Counted from the stretch's first letter, positions 45,650 through 56,483 are shown. The stretch: 64,000 nt of DNA from Marinobacterium sp. (GCA_030602245.1 JAUWAC010000001.1:186001-250000), one strand, 5' to 3'. Made by a program: numbers and translations. The notes: generated by a model not told the origin, from the sequence alone.

Positions 45650-46570
45650 ATGAACGTTCAGATTCTGGGTTCTGCCGCCGGCGGTGGTTTCCCGCAGTGG
45701 AACTGCAACTGCGACAACTGCAGCGGCGTCAGAAACGGCACCCTCAACGCCACGCCCCGCACCCAATCATCGATTGCCGTATCCAGTAATGGCATCGACT
45801 GGGTACTGTTCAACGCATCCCCCGATATTCGGGCTCAGCTGGCCGATTTCGCGCCGATGCAGCCGGCCCGCGCCCGGCGTGATACCGGCATTGGCGCCAT
45901 CGTGCTGATGGACAGCCAGATCGACCACACCACCGGGTTGCTGATGCTGCGCGAAGGCTGTCCGCACGAGGTCTGGTGCACCGATATGGTGTATCAGGAT
46001 CTCACCACCGGATTCCCGATCTTCAACATGCTCGAGCACTGGAACGGTGGCCTGCAGCGCAAACGGATCCGCGTCGATGAGGCGGTCAACCGGTTCAGCA
46101 TCGACTGCGCGCCGGGGCTCGAATTCATTGCCGTGCCGCTGATCTCCAGCGCGCCGCCATATTCTCCCCATCGCAACGATCCGCACCCGGGCGATAACAT
46201 CGGCATCCTGATCCGCGATACCCGGAGCCAGAAGTCGCTGTTCTATGCCCCCGGCCTTGGTCGCATCGAGCCACATCTGCCGCAACTGATGGCGGAAGCG
46301 GACTGCCTGCTGGTGGATGGCACGCTGTGGCGCGAGGATGAAATGATCCACGCCGGTGTCGGCGACAAGCTCGGCGTGCATATGGGGCATCTGCCGCAAT
46401 CCGGCGAGAACGGCATGATCGCGTTCCTCGATACCCTCGAGAAGCCGCGCAAGGTGCTGATTCACATCAACAACACCAACCCCATCCTGATTGAGGACTC
46501 GCCCGAGCGCGCCACGCTGGCCGCACACGGGATCGAGGTCTCGTACGATGGCATGAGCATCGAACTCTAG
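45650..46570 (+). CDS. pqqB: PQQ biosynthesis protein PqqB
   Basis: Metallo-beta-lactamase-fold protein, reported to hydroxylate the Glu-Tyr-derived intermediate. 306 residues with the family N-terminus [19 protein letters not shown], the CxCxxC zinc site in CNCDNC, the altered metal site [16 protein letters not shown], and [14 protein letters not shown]. No clear ribosome site precedes the ATG. Second gene of the pqq operon. Confidence 0.97.
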   Translation: MNVQILGSAAGGGFPQWNCNCDNCSGVRNGTLNATPRTQSSIAVSSNGIDWVLFNASPDIRAQLADFAPMQPARARRDTGIGAIVLMDSQIDHTTGLLMLREGCPHEVWCTDMVYQDLTTGFPIFNMLEHWNGGLQRKRIRVDEAVNRFSIDCAPGLEFIAVPLISSAPPYSPHRNDPHPGDNIGILIRDTRSQKSLFYAPGLGRIEPHLPQLMAEADCLLVDGTLWREDEMIHAGVGDKLGVHMGHLPQSGENGMIAFLDTLEKPRKVLIHINNTNPILIEDSPERATLAAHGIEVSYDGMSIEL

Positions 46571-46579
46571 GAGCACGAC

Positions 46580-47335
46580 ATGAGCACACAGGAACCGATG
46601 AGCCGTGAAGCGTTCGAGCAGGCCCTGCGCGCCAAAGGCGAGCTGTACCATATCCATCACCCGTTTCATGTCGACATGTACGAGGGGCGCTCGACGCCGG
46701 AACAGATCCGCGGTTGGGTTGCCAACCGCTTCTACTATCAGATCAATATTCCGCTCAAGGATGCGGCGATCATGGCCAACTGCCCGGATCGTGACGTGCG
46801 CCGCCAGTGGGTACAGCGCATTCTCGACCACGATGGCTATGACGGTGCCGAGGGTGGCATCGAAGCCTGGCTGCGTCTCGGCGAAGCGGTGGGGCTGACG
46901 CGTGAGGAGATCCTGTCGCAGGAACACGTCCTGCCCGGGGTGCGTTTTGCCGTCGATGCCTACGTCAACTTTGCGCGCCGCGCGAGCTGGGAGGAGGCGG
47001 CCAGTTCGTCGCTGACCGAGCTGTTCGCGCCCACCATCCATCAATCGCGGCTGGATACCTGGCCCGGCCACTATCCGTGGATCAAGCAGGAGGGGTACCA
47101 GTACTTCCGTAACCGTCTCACCGAAGCGCGCCGCGACGTGAAGCATGGCCTGACCATCACGCTTGATTTCTACAAGACCCGCGAGCAGCAGGAGCGCATG
47201 CTGGAGATCCTGCAGTTCAAGCTCGATGTGCTCTGGACCATGCTCGATGCCATGAGCATGGCGTATGAACTGGAGCGTCCGCCGTATCACACCGTGACCC
47301 GTGAGCGGGTCTACCACCGGGGGCTGTTGCGATGA
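46580..47335 (+). CDS. pqqC: Pyrroloquinoline-quinone synthase PqqC
   Basis: Cofactorless oxidase that performs the final ring closure and eight-electron oxidation to PQQ. 251 residues, all helical, with [28 protein letters not shown] (in part), the active-site [10 protein letters not shown] and the [16 protein letters not shown] region. It starts 10 bases after pqqB with GGAG upstream, and its end overlaps pqqD by 4 bases. Confidence 0.97.
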   Translation: MSTQEPMSREAFEQALRAKGELYHIHHPFHVDMYEGRSTPEQIRGWVANRFYYQINIPLKDAAIMANCPDRDVRRQWVQRILDHDGYDGAEGGIEAWLRLGEAVGLTREEILSQEHVLPGVRFAVDAYVNFARRASWEEAASSSLTELFAPTIHQSRLDTWPGHYPWIKQEGYQYFRNRLTEARRDVKHGLTITLDFYKTREQQERMLEILQFKLDVLWTMLDAMSMAYELERPPYHTVTRERVYHRGLLR

Positions 47336-47628
47336 GTGCGCCAGCCAGCCAGCCCGACAAGATGGCGGCGGTCCCGGTGCTGGAGCGGATGTTCCGCTTC
47401 CAGTGGGAGGAAGCGCAGCAGTGCTACGTGCTGCTTTACCCGGAAGGGATGGTCAGGCTCAACGACAGCGCCGGCGAGATTCTGGCACTGGTCGACGGCG
47501 CGCGCTCGGTGGCCCGGATCTGCAGCCAGCTGGAGCAGAAGTTCCCGGCGGCCGGCGATCTGAGCGGCGATATCCTGGAGTTTATGGAGGTGGCCCTTGA
47601 GCAGCGTTGGATCCACTACCGCCGCTAA
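47332..47628 (+). CDS. pqqD: PqqA-binding chaperone PqqD
   Basis: Small winged-helix protein that presents PqqA to PqqE. 98 residues, with the RiPP-recognition fold: [30 protein letters not shown] (in part), then [25 protein letters not shown]. Starts within the pqqC stop (ATGA) and overlaps pqqE by 32 bases, so the three are translationally coupled. Confidence 0.96.
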   Translation: MSAPASQPDKMAAVPVLERMFRFQWEEAQQCYVLLYPEGMVRLNDSAGEILALVDGARSVARICSQLEQKFPAAGDLSGDILEFMEVALEQRWIHYRR

Positions 47629-48766
47629 GCTCGCACGCGAGCGCCAGCCACACGGGCAGCCCCTGTGGCTGCTCGCCGAGCTGACCTACAAGTGTCCGCT
47701 GCAGTGTCCCTACTGCAGCAATCCGCTCGATTTTGCCGACACCGGAGCCGAACTGAGCACCGAACAATGGATCGATGTGTTCCGTCAGGCCCGCCGCCTG
47801 GGCGCCGCCCAGCTCGGCTTCTCCGGCGGAGAGCCGCTGGTGCGGCGCGACCTTGAACGCCTGATCGCCGAAGCGCGGCAACTGGGCTACTACACCAACC
47901 TCATTACCTCCGGCATCGGCCTGGATGCGGCGCGAATCGCCGCGTTCCGGGAGGCGGGGCTGGATCATATCCAGGTCAGCTTTCAGGCCGCGGACGAGGA
48001 GGTCAATAACCTGCTCGCCGGCTCGAAAAAGGCGTTTGCGCAGAAGCTGGCGATGGCGCGGGAGGTCAAGGCGCAGGGCTATCCGATGGTGCTCAACTTC
48101 GTCACCCATCGGCACAACATCGACCGTATCGATCGCATCATCGAACTGTGCGTCGAGCTGGAAGCCGATTACGTCGAACTCGCCACCTGCCAGTATTACG
48201 GCTGGGCCTACGAAAACCGCGAGCAGCTGCTGCCCACCCGGGCTCAGCTCGAACGTGCCGAGCACATCACCAACGAATACCGTGCCCGCCTGGCCGAGCA
48301 GGGCAATCCGATCAGGCTGATCTTCGTCACGCCCGACTATTACGAAGAGCGACCGAAAAAGTGCATGAACGGCTGGGGCGAAATCTTTCTCACGGTCACG
48401 CCGGACGGCACCGCGCTGCCGTGTCACAGCGCGCGCATGCTGCCGATCGCGTTCCCCAATGTGAAGCAGCAGTCGCTGGAACAGATCTGGAACGAGTCCA
48501 GCGGCTTCAACCACTTCCGCGGTGATGACTGGATGCAGGAGCCCTGTCGCTCCTGCGATGAAAAAGCGCACGACCACGGCGGCTGCCGCTGTCAGGCGTA
48601 TCTGCTGACCGGCGATATGAACGCGGCCGATCCGGTCTGCGCCAAGTCGCCGCATCATGACACAATTCTCGCCGCCCGGCAGGCGGCTGAAGCGCCGGCG
48701 CACGAGACCGACGTCACCTACCGTAACGAGCGCAACTCCCGTGTCTTTGCCCGCTCCATCGACTGA
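47597..48766 (+). CDS. pqqE: Radical SAM PQQ synthase component PqqE
   Basis: Forms the Glu-Tyr carbon bond in PqqA. 389 residues from a TTG start preceded by GGAGGT with 5-base spacing. The radical SAM cluster is CPLQCPYC (Cys33, Cys37, Cys40); SPASM-domain cysteines are in [16 protein letters not shown] and [19 protein letters not shown]. It overlaps pqqD and is followed by the S9 peptidase gene, whose probable start lies inside its last codons. Confidence 0.96.
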   Translation: MSSVGSTTAAKLARERQPHGQPLWLLAELTYKCPLQCPYCSNPLDFADTGAELSTEQWIDVFRQARRLGAAQLGFSGGEPLVRRDLERLIAEARQLGYYTNLITSGIGLDAARIAAFREAGLDHIQVSFQAADEEVNNLLAGSKKAFAQKLAMAREVKAQGYPMVLNFVTHRHNIDRIDRIIELCVELEADYVELATCQYYGWAYENREQLLPTRAQLERAEHITNEYRARLAEQGNPIRLIFVTPDYYEERPKKCMNGWGEIFLTVTPDGTALPCHSARMLPIAFPNVKQQSLEQIWNESSGFNHFRGDDWMQEPCRSCDEKAHDHGGCRCQAYLLTGDMNAADPVCAKSPHHDTILAARQAAEAPAHETDVTYRNERNSRVFARSID

Positions 48767-50726
48767 CACTGGTACTGACAAAGGCGCGCCGATCAGCGCC
48801 GATGACGCCGTCACGGCGCTGGCCGATTACGCTGCGCTCAGCCTGCACGACGGCGTCGTCTATGGCGTGCGCTATGAGCCGCACAGCGGGCGTAACCGAC
48901 TCTGCCGTTTTCAGGAGGGTCAGGCTCAGTCGCTGTTGCCCGAGCGTTTCAGCGTGCGCAGTCGGGTCCATGAATACGGCGGCGGCGCCTGGTGTCGGGG
49001 CGGGACACGCTGGCTGTTTGTCAACGACGAAGACCAGCAGATCTGGCAGCTCGATGCAGGAGCCACCGAGCCCTCGCGCGTGACGACTCACCTTAATACC
49101 CGCTTCGCCGATCTGCACTGGGATCGCCATCGCCACCGCCTGATCGCCGTCAGCGAGCAGCATGGCGGCTGCGACAGCCACGCCGAACTCGCGCACGCGA
49201 GCGACGAACCGATCAACCGTCTGGTGGCCATCGATCTGCAGGGACAACTGACGGTGCTGGCGGAAGGTGCCGATTTCTATTCATCGCCGGCGCTGAGCCC
49301 CGATGGGCGCTATCTGGCATGGATCGAATGGGATCATCCGCAGCAACCGTGGCGCGGCACCCGGCTGTGCCGGGTGGCGCTGGACCGGGCCGGACGTGCG
49401 GGTTCCCGGCAACTGTTGTCCGACATTGACGCGGCCTGGGCACAGCCGCGGTTTTCCCGCAACGGCGTCCTGCATGCCGTCGTCGATCGTGACAACTGGT
49501 GGCGTATCGAACACTATGACGGTGTTCGCTTTGTGCCACTGCCGGGTGCCGCTCCCGAGCGCACCGAGTTCACCACCGCCCCCTGGCAATTCGGCCTCGC
49601 CACTTATGGCTGGAGCGACGACGGCACGCTGTATGCGACCGGGCAGCGCGATGGGTACTCAACCCTGTATCGCTACCGCAGCGCGTGCTGGGAACCGCTC
49701 ACACTGACACTGCCCGCGACGCGTCTGCATGCGCTGTGCAGTGATGGCGAACGCCTGGCCTGTGTCGCCGAGTGTGCCGACCGTCTGCCGGCGGTGCTCA
49801 TGCTGCACCCGGCACCCGACGCCAATACCCGACCTGACTGCACCCTCGTGCAGGGTGGTGAACAGCCCACGACCCGTATCAGTGTGCCACGCCTGTGCCG
49901 TATCCGATTACCGCACGCGGCGACGACGGACATTCCCTGTTTTCTCTACCGTCCTCAGCCGTCGGGAGATGATCGCCCACGGCCGCTGCTGATCTGGCTC
50001 CACGGCGGGCCGACCGCCGCGACGGCACCGGTATACCGACCGGCGATCCAGTACTGGACCCAACGCGGCTTCATGGTCGCCGACGTGAACTACCGAGGCA
50101 GTACCGGATTCGGTCGCGACTACCGCCTGCAGCTGGCGGGGCAGTGGGGACGGGCGGACGTCGAGGATGTCGAGGCCGTTGCGCGGCAGCTGATTGAGCA
50201 GGGGCTGGCCGATCCTGAGGCAATCTTCATCCGCGGCAACAGCGCCGGCGGTTACACGACGCTGGCGGCACTGGCTCACTCAGCGTTGTTCGTGGGCGGA
50301 GCGAGCCTGTACGGCGTGTCCGACCCGGCGCGCCTCAACGCCGTGACACACAAGTTCGAGTCCCGTTATCTGCACTGGCTGATCGCCGATCCGGCCATCG
50401 ATCCCGCGCGTTATCGCCAACGCTCGCCGCTGCATAACGCCGCGGCTATCCGCGTGCCCGTTATCTTTTTTCAGGGCGAGAACGACCGGGTGGTATTGCC
50501 GGAGCAGACCCGGCAGATGGTGGCGCAGTTGCGGGAGAACGGGGTCGAGGTCGAGGCGCACTACTTTGCCGATGAGGGGCACGGCTTTCGCAAGGCGGGC
50601 AATCAGGCGCGGGTGCTGGCGCGGGAGTGGGCGTTTTATCGCCGCCTGATGGGCCAGGTCTTGCCGCGGGCGAGAATGATCGGAATAAAGCGATCGGGGA
50701 ACAGCGGGCCCTTGGCGTCTTCGTAA
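48741..50726 (+). CDS. S9-family peptidase, PqqH-like
   Basis: Prolyl-oligopeptidase-type serine hydrolase of about 661 residues: an N-terminal beta-propeller, then an alpha/beta hydrolase with LIWLHGGPT, the nucleophile in [15 protein letters not shown], Asp in [14 protein letters not shown] and His in DEGHGFRK. In Pseudomonas an S9 peptidase (PqqH) follows pqqE, possibly helping to trim PqqA. The start is uncertain: GTG at 48741 or TTG at 48747 overlap pqqE slightly, while an ATG at 48657 would overlap it by 110 bases. The last 20 or so residues run into an EAL gene remnant and look like read-through. Confidence 0.85.
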   Translation: MSLPAPSTDTGTDKGAPISADDAVTALADYAALSLHDGVVYGVRYEPHSGRNRLCRFQEGQAQSLLPERFSVRSRVHEYGGGAWCRGGTRWLFVNDEDQQIWQLDAGATEPSRVTTHLNTRFADLHWDRHRHRLIAVSEQHGGCDSHAELAHASDEPINRLVAIDLQGQLTVLAEGADFYSSPALSPDGRYLAWIEWDHPQQPWRGTRLCRVALDRAGRAGSRQLLSDIDAAWAQPRFSRNGVLHAVVDRDNWWRIEHYDGVRFVPLPGAAPERTEFTTAPWQFGLATYGWSDDGTLYATGQRDGYSTLYRYRSACWEPLTLTLPATRLHALCSDGERLACVAECADRLPAVLMLHPAPDANTRPDCTLVQGGEQPTTRISVPRLCRIRLPHAATTDIPCFLYRPQPSGDDRPRPLLIWLHGGPTAATAPVYRPAIQYWTQRGFMVADVNYRGSTGFGRDYRLQLAGQWGRADVEDVEAVARQLIEQGLADPEAIFIRGNSAGGYTTLAALAHSALFVGGASLYGVSDPARLNAVTHKFESRYLHWLIADPAIDPARYRQRSPLHNAAAIRVPVIFFQGENDRVVLPEQTRQMVAQLRENGVEVEAHYFADEGHGFRKAGNQARVLAREWAFYRRLMGQVLPRARMIGIKRSGNSGPLASS

Positions 50727-51540
50727 CGGGCCAGCACCTCACAGCCGATGATCCTGCCGCTGCACAGTTCGACGATCGGCTGGTACAGGCAGTAGAACGC
50801 ATCCCGGCTCAGCCCGCGCATCACCCTCGCCTCGGTCGAGCGGTACCGATTCAGGCCGTGGCTGCCGAGCAGCATGCTCAGCGTGAACACCAGCAGCGCG
50901 ATGATGCCCCAGCCGATCAGGGTCGGTCGGTATTGGTGCCAGAAATCGGCCTCCGTCGCGGCCACCGTAATGCAGTAGGGGAGTGAGGAGTGACACTGGC
51001 GCTGCCAGAAGCTGAACATATCGCGATCAATCAGATCAGTGCCAGGCTCCTCGGCGCTGCCGGAGATCGGCACCGTGGAACTCATCGCAACGAACTCCAG
51101 CATCCAGTCGACGTCACCGCCGATCAGGTCATCGAGAAAGTCCCGCCGTAGCACGGCATTGAAATCACCGACTTCCACGACCAGCGCGCTGACGTCGCCG
51201 TCGGTCAGCATGATCGGCAGACGGGTCCAGACTTTCGCGCCGCGGGGGCCGACAAAGTCCGGTAACGGGGAGGGCACCGGTTCATCCAGCACCCCCATGC
51301 CGGTACTGCAGATCAGCGCGCCGTTGCGCAGGTAGCCCATATCGATGATGCGGGATGATACGAACACGGTACGGCGCATCTCCAACAGCGCCTCGTCGTC
51401 GCAGTATTCAATGCCCAGCGCGTTAATTCCCGCAGATGAGAGAGCACCTCGTCGGAGATCGACATGATGGTATCGAACGCGCTGGCGACCTGCGCCTGTA
51501 GTTGACGTTCGAAGTCTCGCTTGAGCATCTTTTCGGCGAT
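50636..51540 (-). pseudogene. Degenerate EAL-domain protein with CSS-motif sensor region
   Basis: Remains of a cyclic di-GMP phosphodiesterase. From 51385 leftward the frame reads RRTVFVSSRIIDMGYLRNGALICSTGMG (in part), a membrane segment IIALLVFTLSMLL and the first part of an EAL domain, [23 protein letters not shown], then loses homology and stops; the remaining 200 or so residues of the domain are missing. Upstream, NALGIEYCDDEALLEM lies in another frame from the preceding KRDFERQLQAQVASAFDTIM, indicating a one-base frameshift near 51428. The N-terminal membrane segment is not found. Confidence 0.75.
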
Positions 51541-51930
51541 GAAGTCGTCCACCTGACAGCGCTGCGGCAGGTACGCTTTGTGCTGTTCAGCGCCGATGCG
51601 CTGACGGTGTTTGAAGCGGCGCTGGCAGAACAGGCGCACTGATCCGCAGCGGGTGTTCGCACCTGCAGATGGACGCATCGGGAAACCCGGCGCGGTATTC
51701 GGGTCTAATCCTCGCATCCACTGCGCCGCGTTCCTTATCTGCGAGGGAGCGGCTATGATGGATCGACCGACTCTTTTGAGGGTCTTTTGTCTGGCTCCGG
51801 GGACATTTTCTCCCGATGCAGTACGAAAGAGGCAGGGCATTTGCGACCAAATGCCCGCATACTCTGCCCCGGCTATCGATAAGAATAATTATGAGCGGCA
51901 CTGAGAGGTGTCGCCGCGAGGCAAGGAACC
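51541..51930 (+). other. Intergenic region upstream of ercA
   Basis: Holds no convincing intact gene. A 46-codon plus-strand frame (51502-51642) beginning TTG and ending LAEQAH is well-formed in codon use but lies over the EAL remnant and is probably its shadow. The region contains the inverted repeat at 51835-51856 and must carry the ercA promoter. Confidence 0.5.
51835..51856. promoter_or_regulatory. Inverted repeat upstream of ercA
   Basis: GGGCATTTG and CAAATGCCC are perfect 9-base complements with a CGAC spacer, 75 bases before the ercA start. The short spacer and symmetry fit a dimeric regulator site better than a terminator. Confidence 0.45.
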
Positions 51931-53094
51931 ATGACCCAGGAAGTATCCAGTCTGCGCAAGTTCGTTGCGCCGGAAATCATCTTCGGCAGCGGCGCACGCC
52001 GCATGGTCGCGAACTACGCGAAAACCTTTGGCGCCCACAGGGTGTTGCTGGTCTCCGATCCGGGCGTGCTCAACGCCGGTTGGGTGCTGGAGATCGAGCA
52101 GTTGCTGCACGAACAGGGGCTTGGCGTGGTGCGCTTTATCGATGTCTCCCCCAATCCGCGCAGCGAAGAGGTGATGCGCGGCGCACAGGTCTATCAAGAA
52201 GCCGGCTGCGATGTCATCGTCGCGGTGGGCGGAGGCAGCCCGATGGACTGTGCCAAGGGGATCGGCATTGTCAGCGCCCACGGTGAACAGATCCGCCACT
52301 TCGAGGGTATCGATCGCACCACAAATCCGATTCCGCCGCTGATCTTTATTCCGACCACGGCCGGCACCTCGGCTGATGTCTCCCAGTTCGCCATCATTTC
52401 CGATCAGCAGGATCGGGTGAAGTTTTCCATCGTCAGCAAATCGGTGGTGCCGGATGTCTCGCTGATCGACCCGGATACCACCAGTACCATGTCGCCGTTC
52501 CTGACCGCCTGTACCGGTGTCGACGCGCTGGTGCATGCCATTGAAGCGTTCGTCTCAACCGGCAGCGGCCCGCTGACCGACATGCATGCATTGGATGCAA
52601 TTCGCCTGATAAACAGTCACTTGGCACTGCTTGTTGAACAGCCGGATGATAAATATCTGCGCGAACAGATCATGCTCGGATCGATGAAAGCAGGGCTCGC
52701 GTTCTCCAATGCGATCCTCGGCGCGGTGCATGCGATGTCGCACAGCCTCGGCGGCTACCTCGATCTGCCGCACGGGCTCTGTAACGCGATCCTCGTCGAG
52801 CATGTGATCGACTACAACTACCGCGCCGCCGAAGACCGCTTTGCGATCATTGCGCAGACAATGGGGATCGACACGCGAGGGCTGACCAGCAACCAGATCC
52901 GCAAGCGTCTGCGCAACCATGTCACTGCGCTGAAACGGGACGTGGGGCTGGCCGACTCCCTGGGCAAGTTCGGCGTCAGTGTCAGTGACATTCCCTACCT
53001 CAGCGCCAATGCCATCAAGGACCCCTGCATCCTGACCAACCCGCGTCGCTCCAATGTGCGCGATGTTGAGATCGTCTATGAAGAAGCCCTCTGA
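51931..53094 (+). CDS. ercA: Iron-containing alcohol dehydrogenase, ErcA type
   Basis: A 387-residue group III alcohol dehydrogenase: NAD-binding VAVGGGSPMDCAKG near residue 97, iron ligands Asp and His in TGVDALVHAIEAF and two His in GAVHAMSHSLGGYLDLPHGLCNA (in part). In Pseudomonas, ErcA belongs to the ethanol oxidation regulon and is thought to act in signalling, not in bulk ethanol oxidation. The start has AAGGAA two bases upstream of the ATG spacing. It overlaps the sensor kinase gene by 17 bases, the arrangement expected for ErcA with its kinase. Confidence 0.87.
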   Translation: MTQEVSSLRKFVAPEIIFGSGARRMVANYAKTFGAHRVLLVSDPGVLNAGWVLEIEQLLHEQGLGVVRFIDVSPNPRSEEVMRGAQVYQEAGCDVIVAVGGGSPMDCAKGIGIVSAHGEQIRHFEGIDRTTNPIPPLIFIPTTAGTSADVSQFAIISDQQDRVKFSIVSKSVVPDVSLIDPDTTSTMSPFLTACTGVDALVHAIEAFVSTGSGPLTDMHALDAIRLINSHLALLVEQPDDKYLREQIMLGSMKAGLAFSNAILGAVHAMSHSLGGYLDLPHGLCNAILVEHVIDYNYRAAEDRFAIIAQTMGIDTRGLTSNQIRKRLRNHVTALKRDVGLADSLGKFGVSVSDIPYLSANAIKDPCILTNPRRSNVRDVEIVYEEAL

Positions 53095-54835
53095 CAGCCC
53101 CGCTGATAACCCGGTCTCGATCGATGATCTGATCGGGCTCGGCGGGCAGTCGGCCCGCAAGAGCTATTACCCGGCGCTGCAGCGCAAGGTCGAGGAGCTC
53201 GAAGCGGAGCGAAACCGCTACAAATGGCTGTTCGACAATGCCTTTCACGGCATCTTTCAGGCCAGCCTGCAGGGTGTCATCGAGCAGGCCAACCCGGCAT
53301 TGGCGCGTATCTGCGGGTACAGCGCCCACACCACGCTCGAGCAGACCGCATCGCTGAGCGACCTCGTCGCCGGCGGCGAGCCGGAGTTTGTTCGGATCCG
53401 CACACGGTTGCTCAGCGAAGGGCAGCTGTTTCTGTACGAGACGCGGTTGCGCACGCGGGACGGAGGCGAAATCGACGTGTCGATGAACCTGCTGCTGCGC
53501 CCGGATAACGATACGCCGATCATCGAGGGCTTTGTCGCCGATATCACCGAGCGCAAACGGATGCAGAATCAGGTGCTGGCCATGAACGAAGTGCTGGAGC
53601 AGCGCGTCGATGCCCGCACCGCCGAGCTGGTGGCACTGACCGAGCGGCTGCGCGAGGAGATCAGCGAACGTGAAACCGCCCAGCACGAGATGACGCTGGC
53701 GAAAGAGGCCGCCGAGCAGGCCAACCGCAGCAAGGACAAATATCTCGCCGCGGCCAGTCATGACCTGCTGCAACCGCTGAATGCCGCCCGACTGCTGGTG
53801 TCGGCACTGCGCGAACGCGAGCTGCCCCGGTATGAGGGCGATCTGGTGGAGCGGGTGCATCTGGCCCTGTCCGGCGCCGAGCATTTGCTCTCCGATCTGC
53901 TGGATATTTCCAGGCTCGATCAGAACGCGGTGCAGGCCGATATTCAGACCTTCCCGATCTGGCAGCTGCTGCGAAATCTGCAAGCGGAGTTCCAGCCGCT
54001 GGCCGATGAGGCCGGGCTTGCCCTGCGTGTGCGGGCGCCGAACGTCCATGTCCGTTCCGACATGCGCCTGTTGTCGCGCATCCTGCGTAACCTGATCGGC
54101 AATGCGATCCGCTACACCGACAGCGGCGGTGTGCTGCTCGCACTGCGCCGGCGCGGCGATGAATTGCTGATTGAGGTCTGGGACACAGGGCCGGGCATCC
54201 CGCCCGATCAGCGCGAAGAGATCTTCCTCGAATTTCGCCAGATCGGCCGTCGCTCGGGTCAGCGGGGCGGGGTTGGTCTGGGGCTTGCGATCGTCGATCG
54301 TATCGCCCGGGTGCTGGACTACCGGATCCGCGTCGATTCCCGCGAGGGTATCGGCTCGCGTTTCAGCCTGCGCATCCCGTTGGCTGAGAACGACCCAGGC
54401 GCACAGCGCTATGAACCCCGGACACTGGAAGCAGGCAGCTTCAACCAGCTGGACGTGCTGGTGATCGACAATGAACCCGAAATACTGGTCAGCATGCGGG
54501 CCTTGTTGCAGGGCTGGGGGTGCCGCGTTGCAACACTGGCCGATGCCACTGATCCCGCGCAGCTGGCCGACCTGGCGACACCTGCGCTGATTCTGGCCGA
54601 TTACCATCTCGATGCCGGTCGCACGGGGCTGGATGCGATTGATGCGCTGCGCACCCATTTCGCGGCGCAGATACCGGCCGCCATTCTGACCGCCGATCGC
54701 AGTGATGACACCCGCCGCCTGTTCCGCAGCCGCGGACTGGCCGTGCTGAACAAACCGATCAAGCCCGGCAAGCTGAGGGCGCTGATCAGCCACCTTGCCG
54801 AACAGCCCGAACCTGATGTCCACGTGGAGGCATGA
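53078..54835 (+). CDS. Soluble hybrid histidine kinase, ErcS-prime/PedS2-like
   Basis: 585 residues with no membrane segment. A coiled coil leads into a PAS domain (LFDNAFHGIFQASLQGVIEQANPA, residues about 51-155, in part), a second coiled coil (about 165-220), a HisKA domain with phospho-His228 in AAASHDLLQPLNAARLL, an ATPase domain (NLIGNAIRYTD, DTGPGIP, GGVGLGLAIV) and a C-terminal receiver with phospho-acceptor Asp508 in LILADYHLDAG. It is coupled to ercA and likely controls the alcohol oxidation genes. Its output response regulator is not encoded in this window. Confidence 0.88.
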   Translation: MKKPSDSPADNPVSIDDLIGLGGQSARKSYYPALQRKVEELEAERNRYKWLFDNAFHGIFQASLQGVIEQANPALARICGYSAHTTLEQTASLSDLVAGGEPEFVRIRTRLLSEGQLFLYETRLRTRDGGEIDVSMNLLLRPDNDTPIIEGFVADITERKRMQNQVLAMNEVLEQRVDARTAELVALTERLREEISERETAQHEMTLAKEAAEQANRSKDKYLAAASHDLLQPLNAARLLVSALRERELPRYEGDLVERVHLALSGAEHLLSDLLDISRLDQNAVQADIQTFPIWQLLRNLQAEFQPLADEAGLALRVRAPNVHVRSDMRLLSRILRNLIGNAIRYTDSGGVLLALRRRGDELLIEVWDTGPGIPPDQREEIFLEFRQIGRRSGQRGGVGLGLAIVDRIARVLDYRIRVDSREGIGSRFSLRIPLAENDPGAQRYEPRTLEAGSFNQLDVLVIDNEPEILVSMRALLQGWGCRVATLADATDPAQLADLATPALILADYHLDAGRTGLDAIDALRTHFAAQIPAAILTADRSDDTRRLFRSRGLAVLNKPIKPGKLRALISHLAEQPEPDVHVEA

Positions 54836-54890
54836 TGACCCCGATACCTGCCCGAAACCGACCTGCGCGCCCGTTCAGAGGAGATCGCCG

Positions 54891-56204
54891 ATGAGTCAGG
54901 CAAACCGGTATGAGCAACATGTCATCATCGTCGGCGGTGGCGCCGGGGGCCTGGAGCTGGCGACGCGGCTGGGGCGGCGCTATGCCCGCAAGGGGCTGCG
55001 GGTCACGCTGGTGGATCGGGAGACAACCCATGTCTGGAAGCCGCTGCTGCACGAGGTCGCCACCGGGCGGCTGGATCCCGGTATCGACGAGGTCAACTAC
55101 CGGGCACAGGCCCGCCTGGCCGGGTTCCAGTTTCAGATCGGCAGCCTTGAAGGCGTCGATCGCGCCGCGCGCACGATCCGACTCGCCCCGGTGGTCAGCA
55201 GCGACGGCGAAGTACTGCTGCCCGAGCGCACCCTGGCGTATGACTATCTGGTGATCGCCGTCGGTAGCCGCACCAACGACTTCGGGACGCCGGGGGTTGC
55301 CGAACACTGCTGCTTTCTGGATGACCGCCGCCAGGCGGACAACTTCCACCATCAGCTGCTCGATGCCTGTCTGAAGATGAGTCAGCGCACCGACGGCAGT
55401 CCGCTGCGCGTCGCGATCGTTGGGGGCGGCGCCACCGGCGTCGAACTCTCGGCGGAGCTCTATAACGCGGCGCAACAGCTGGTGTCATACGGGTTCTCCA
55501 ACGTGGACCCGCAACACATGGCGGTCACGTTGATCGAGGCGGGCCCCAATATCCTGGGCGCGCTGCCGACCCGCATCGTCAACGCAGCCCGCACCGAGTT
55601 GAAAAAACTCGGGGTCGACGTGCGGGAACAGACCCAGATCGTCGAGGCCCGCGAGGGTGCGCTGATTACCCGCACGGGTGAGGAGATCGCGGCGGACATG
55701 ATGGTCTGGGCCGCCGGCGTCAAGGCGCCGGAGCTGATGACACGGCTGGACGGGCTGGAGACCAACGCTCGCAACCAGCTCGTCGTCGGGCCCGATCTGC
55801 GTACCAGCCGGGACGAGCATATCTTCGCCATCGGCGACTGTGCTCAGTGCGAGCGCCGCGACGAGGAGGGCGGTTTCGTGCCACCACGGGCGCAGGCCGC
55901 GCACCAGATGGCCAGCCACCTTTACCGTCACTTCGACAGCATACTCAGCGGTGAGGATATTCCGGCCTACGTTTACAAGGACTACGGCTCGCTGGTGTCG
56001 CTGAGCAAATATTCCACCGTCGGCAACCTGATGGGCAATCTGACCCGGGGCAGCATCATGCTGGAAGGTCATCTTGCCCGGCTGGTGTATGTCTCCCTGT
56101 ACCGCATGCATCAGGTCGCGCTGTACGGCTATATCAAGACCGCGCTGGTAACACTGGTGTCGCGGATCAACCGGGTGATCCGCCCCCGTCTCAAGCTGCA
56201 CTGA
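54891..56204 (+). CDS. ndh: Type II NADH dehydrogenase (NDH-2)
   Basis: Membrane-associated flavoprotein that oxidises NADH and reduces quinone without pumping protons. 437 residues (E. coli Ndh has 434), with FAD motif HVIIVGGGAGGLELATRLG at the N-terminus, NAD motif VAIVGGGATGVELSAEL near residue 170, IFAIGDCAQC and the quinone-site-like RAQAAHQMASHL. The start follows AGAGGAG at 7-base spacing. Lying 55 bases after the sensor kinase gene, it may be co-expressed to recycle NADH from aldehyde oxidation. Confidence 0.9.
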   Translation: MSQANRYEQHVIIVGGGAGGLELATRLGRRYARKGLRVTLVDRETTHVWKPLLHEVATGRLDPGIDEVNYRAQARLAGFQFQIGSLEGVDRAARTIRLAPVVSSDGEVLLPERTLAYDYLVIAVGSRTNDFGTPGVAEHCCFLDDRRQADNFHHQLLDACLKMSQRTDGSPLRVAIVGGGATGVELSAELYNAAQQLVSYGFSNVDPQHMAVTLIEAGPNILGALPTRIVNAARTELKKLGVDVREQTQIVEAREGALITRTGEEIAADMMVWAAGVKAPELMTRLDGLETNARNQLVVGPDLRTSRDEHIFAIGDCAQCERRDEEGGFVPPRAQAAHQMASHLYRHFDSILSGEDIPAYVYKDYGSLVSLSKYSTVGNLMGNLTRGSIMLEGHLARLVYVSLYRMHQVALYGYIKTALVTLVSRINRVIRPRLKLH

Positions 56205-56483
56205 GCGATAGCAACCTGCTGCCCTCTGGCGACAGTGCGGCGGGCAGGTCGCCTTTGCGTCACCCGCGCGCAGAGCAGAATGACTGGTTCGCTTCTTGCA
56301 AGTCCTGACTGCCAGGCATGCCAGAGCTGTTTGCGGCTTTGCACCTCCTTTCCCCTGACCGGTCACGAGCAGCTCCGGCTCGCCTGCATCCCATTGGCCT
56401 GAAACCCGCGCCCGGCGGCCCCTGCGATTGCACCGGACGCACCCGGATCAGGTCGCTTCATGGCCGCTATGCAGGAACGATCG

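Noticed and set aside
51502-51642. 46-codon plus-strand frame starting TTG and ending LAEQAH
   Set aside because: Codon use looks good but it overlaps the EAL remnant on the other strand, lacks a ribosome site and matches no family I know; too weak to call a gene.
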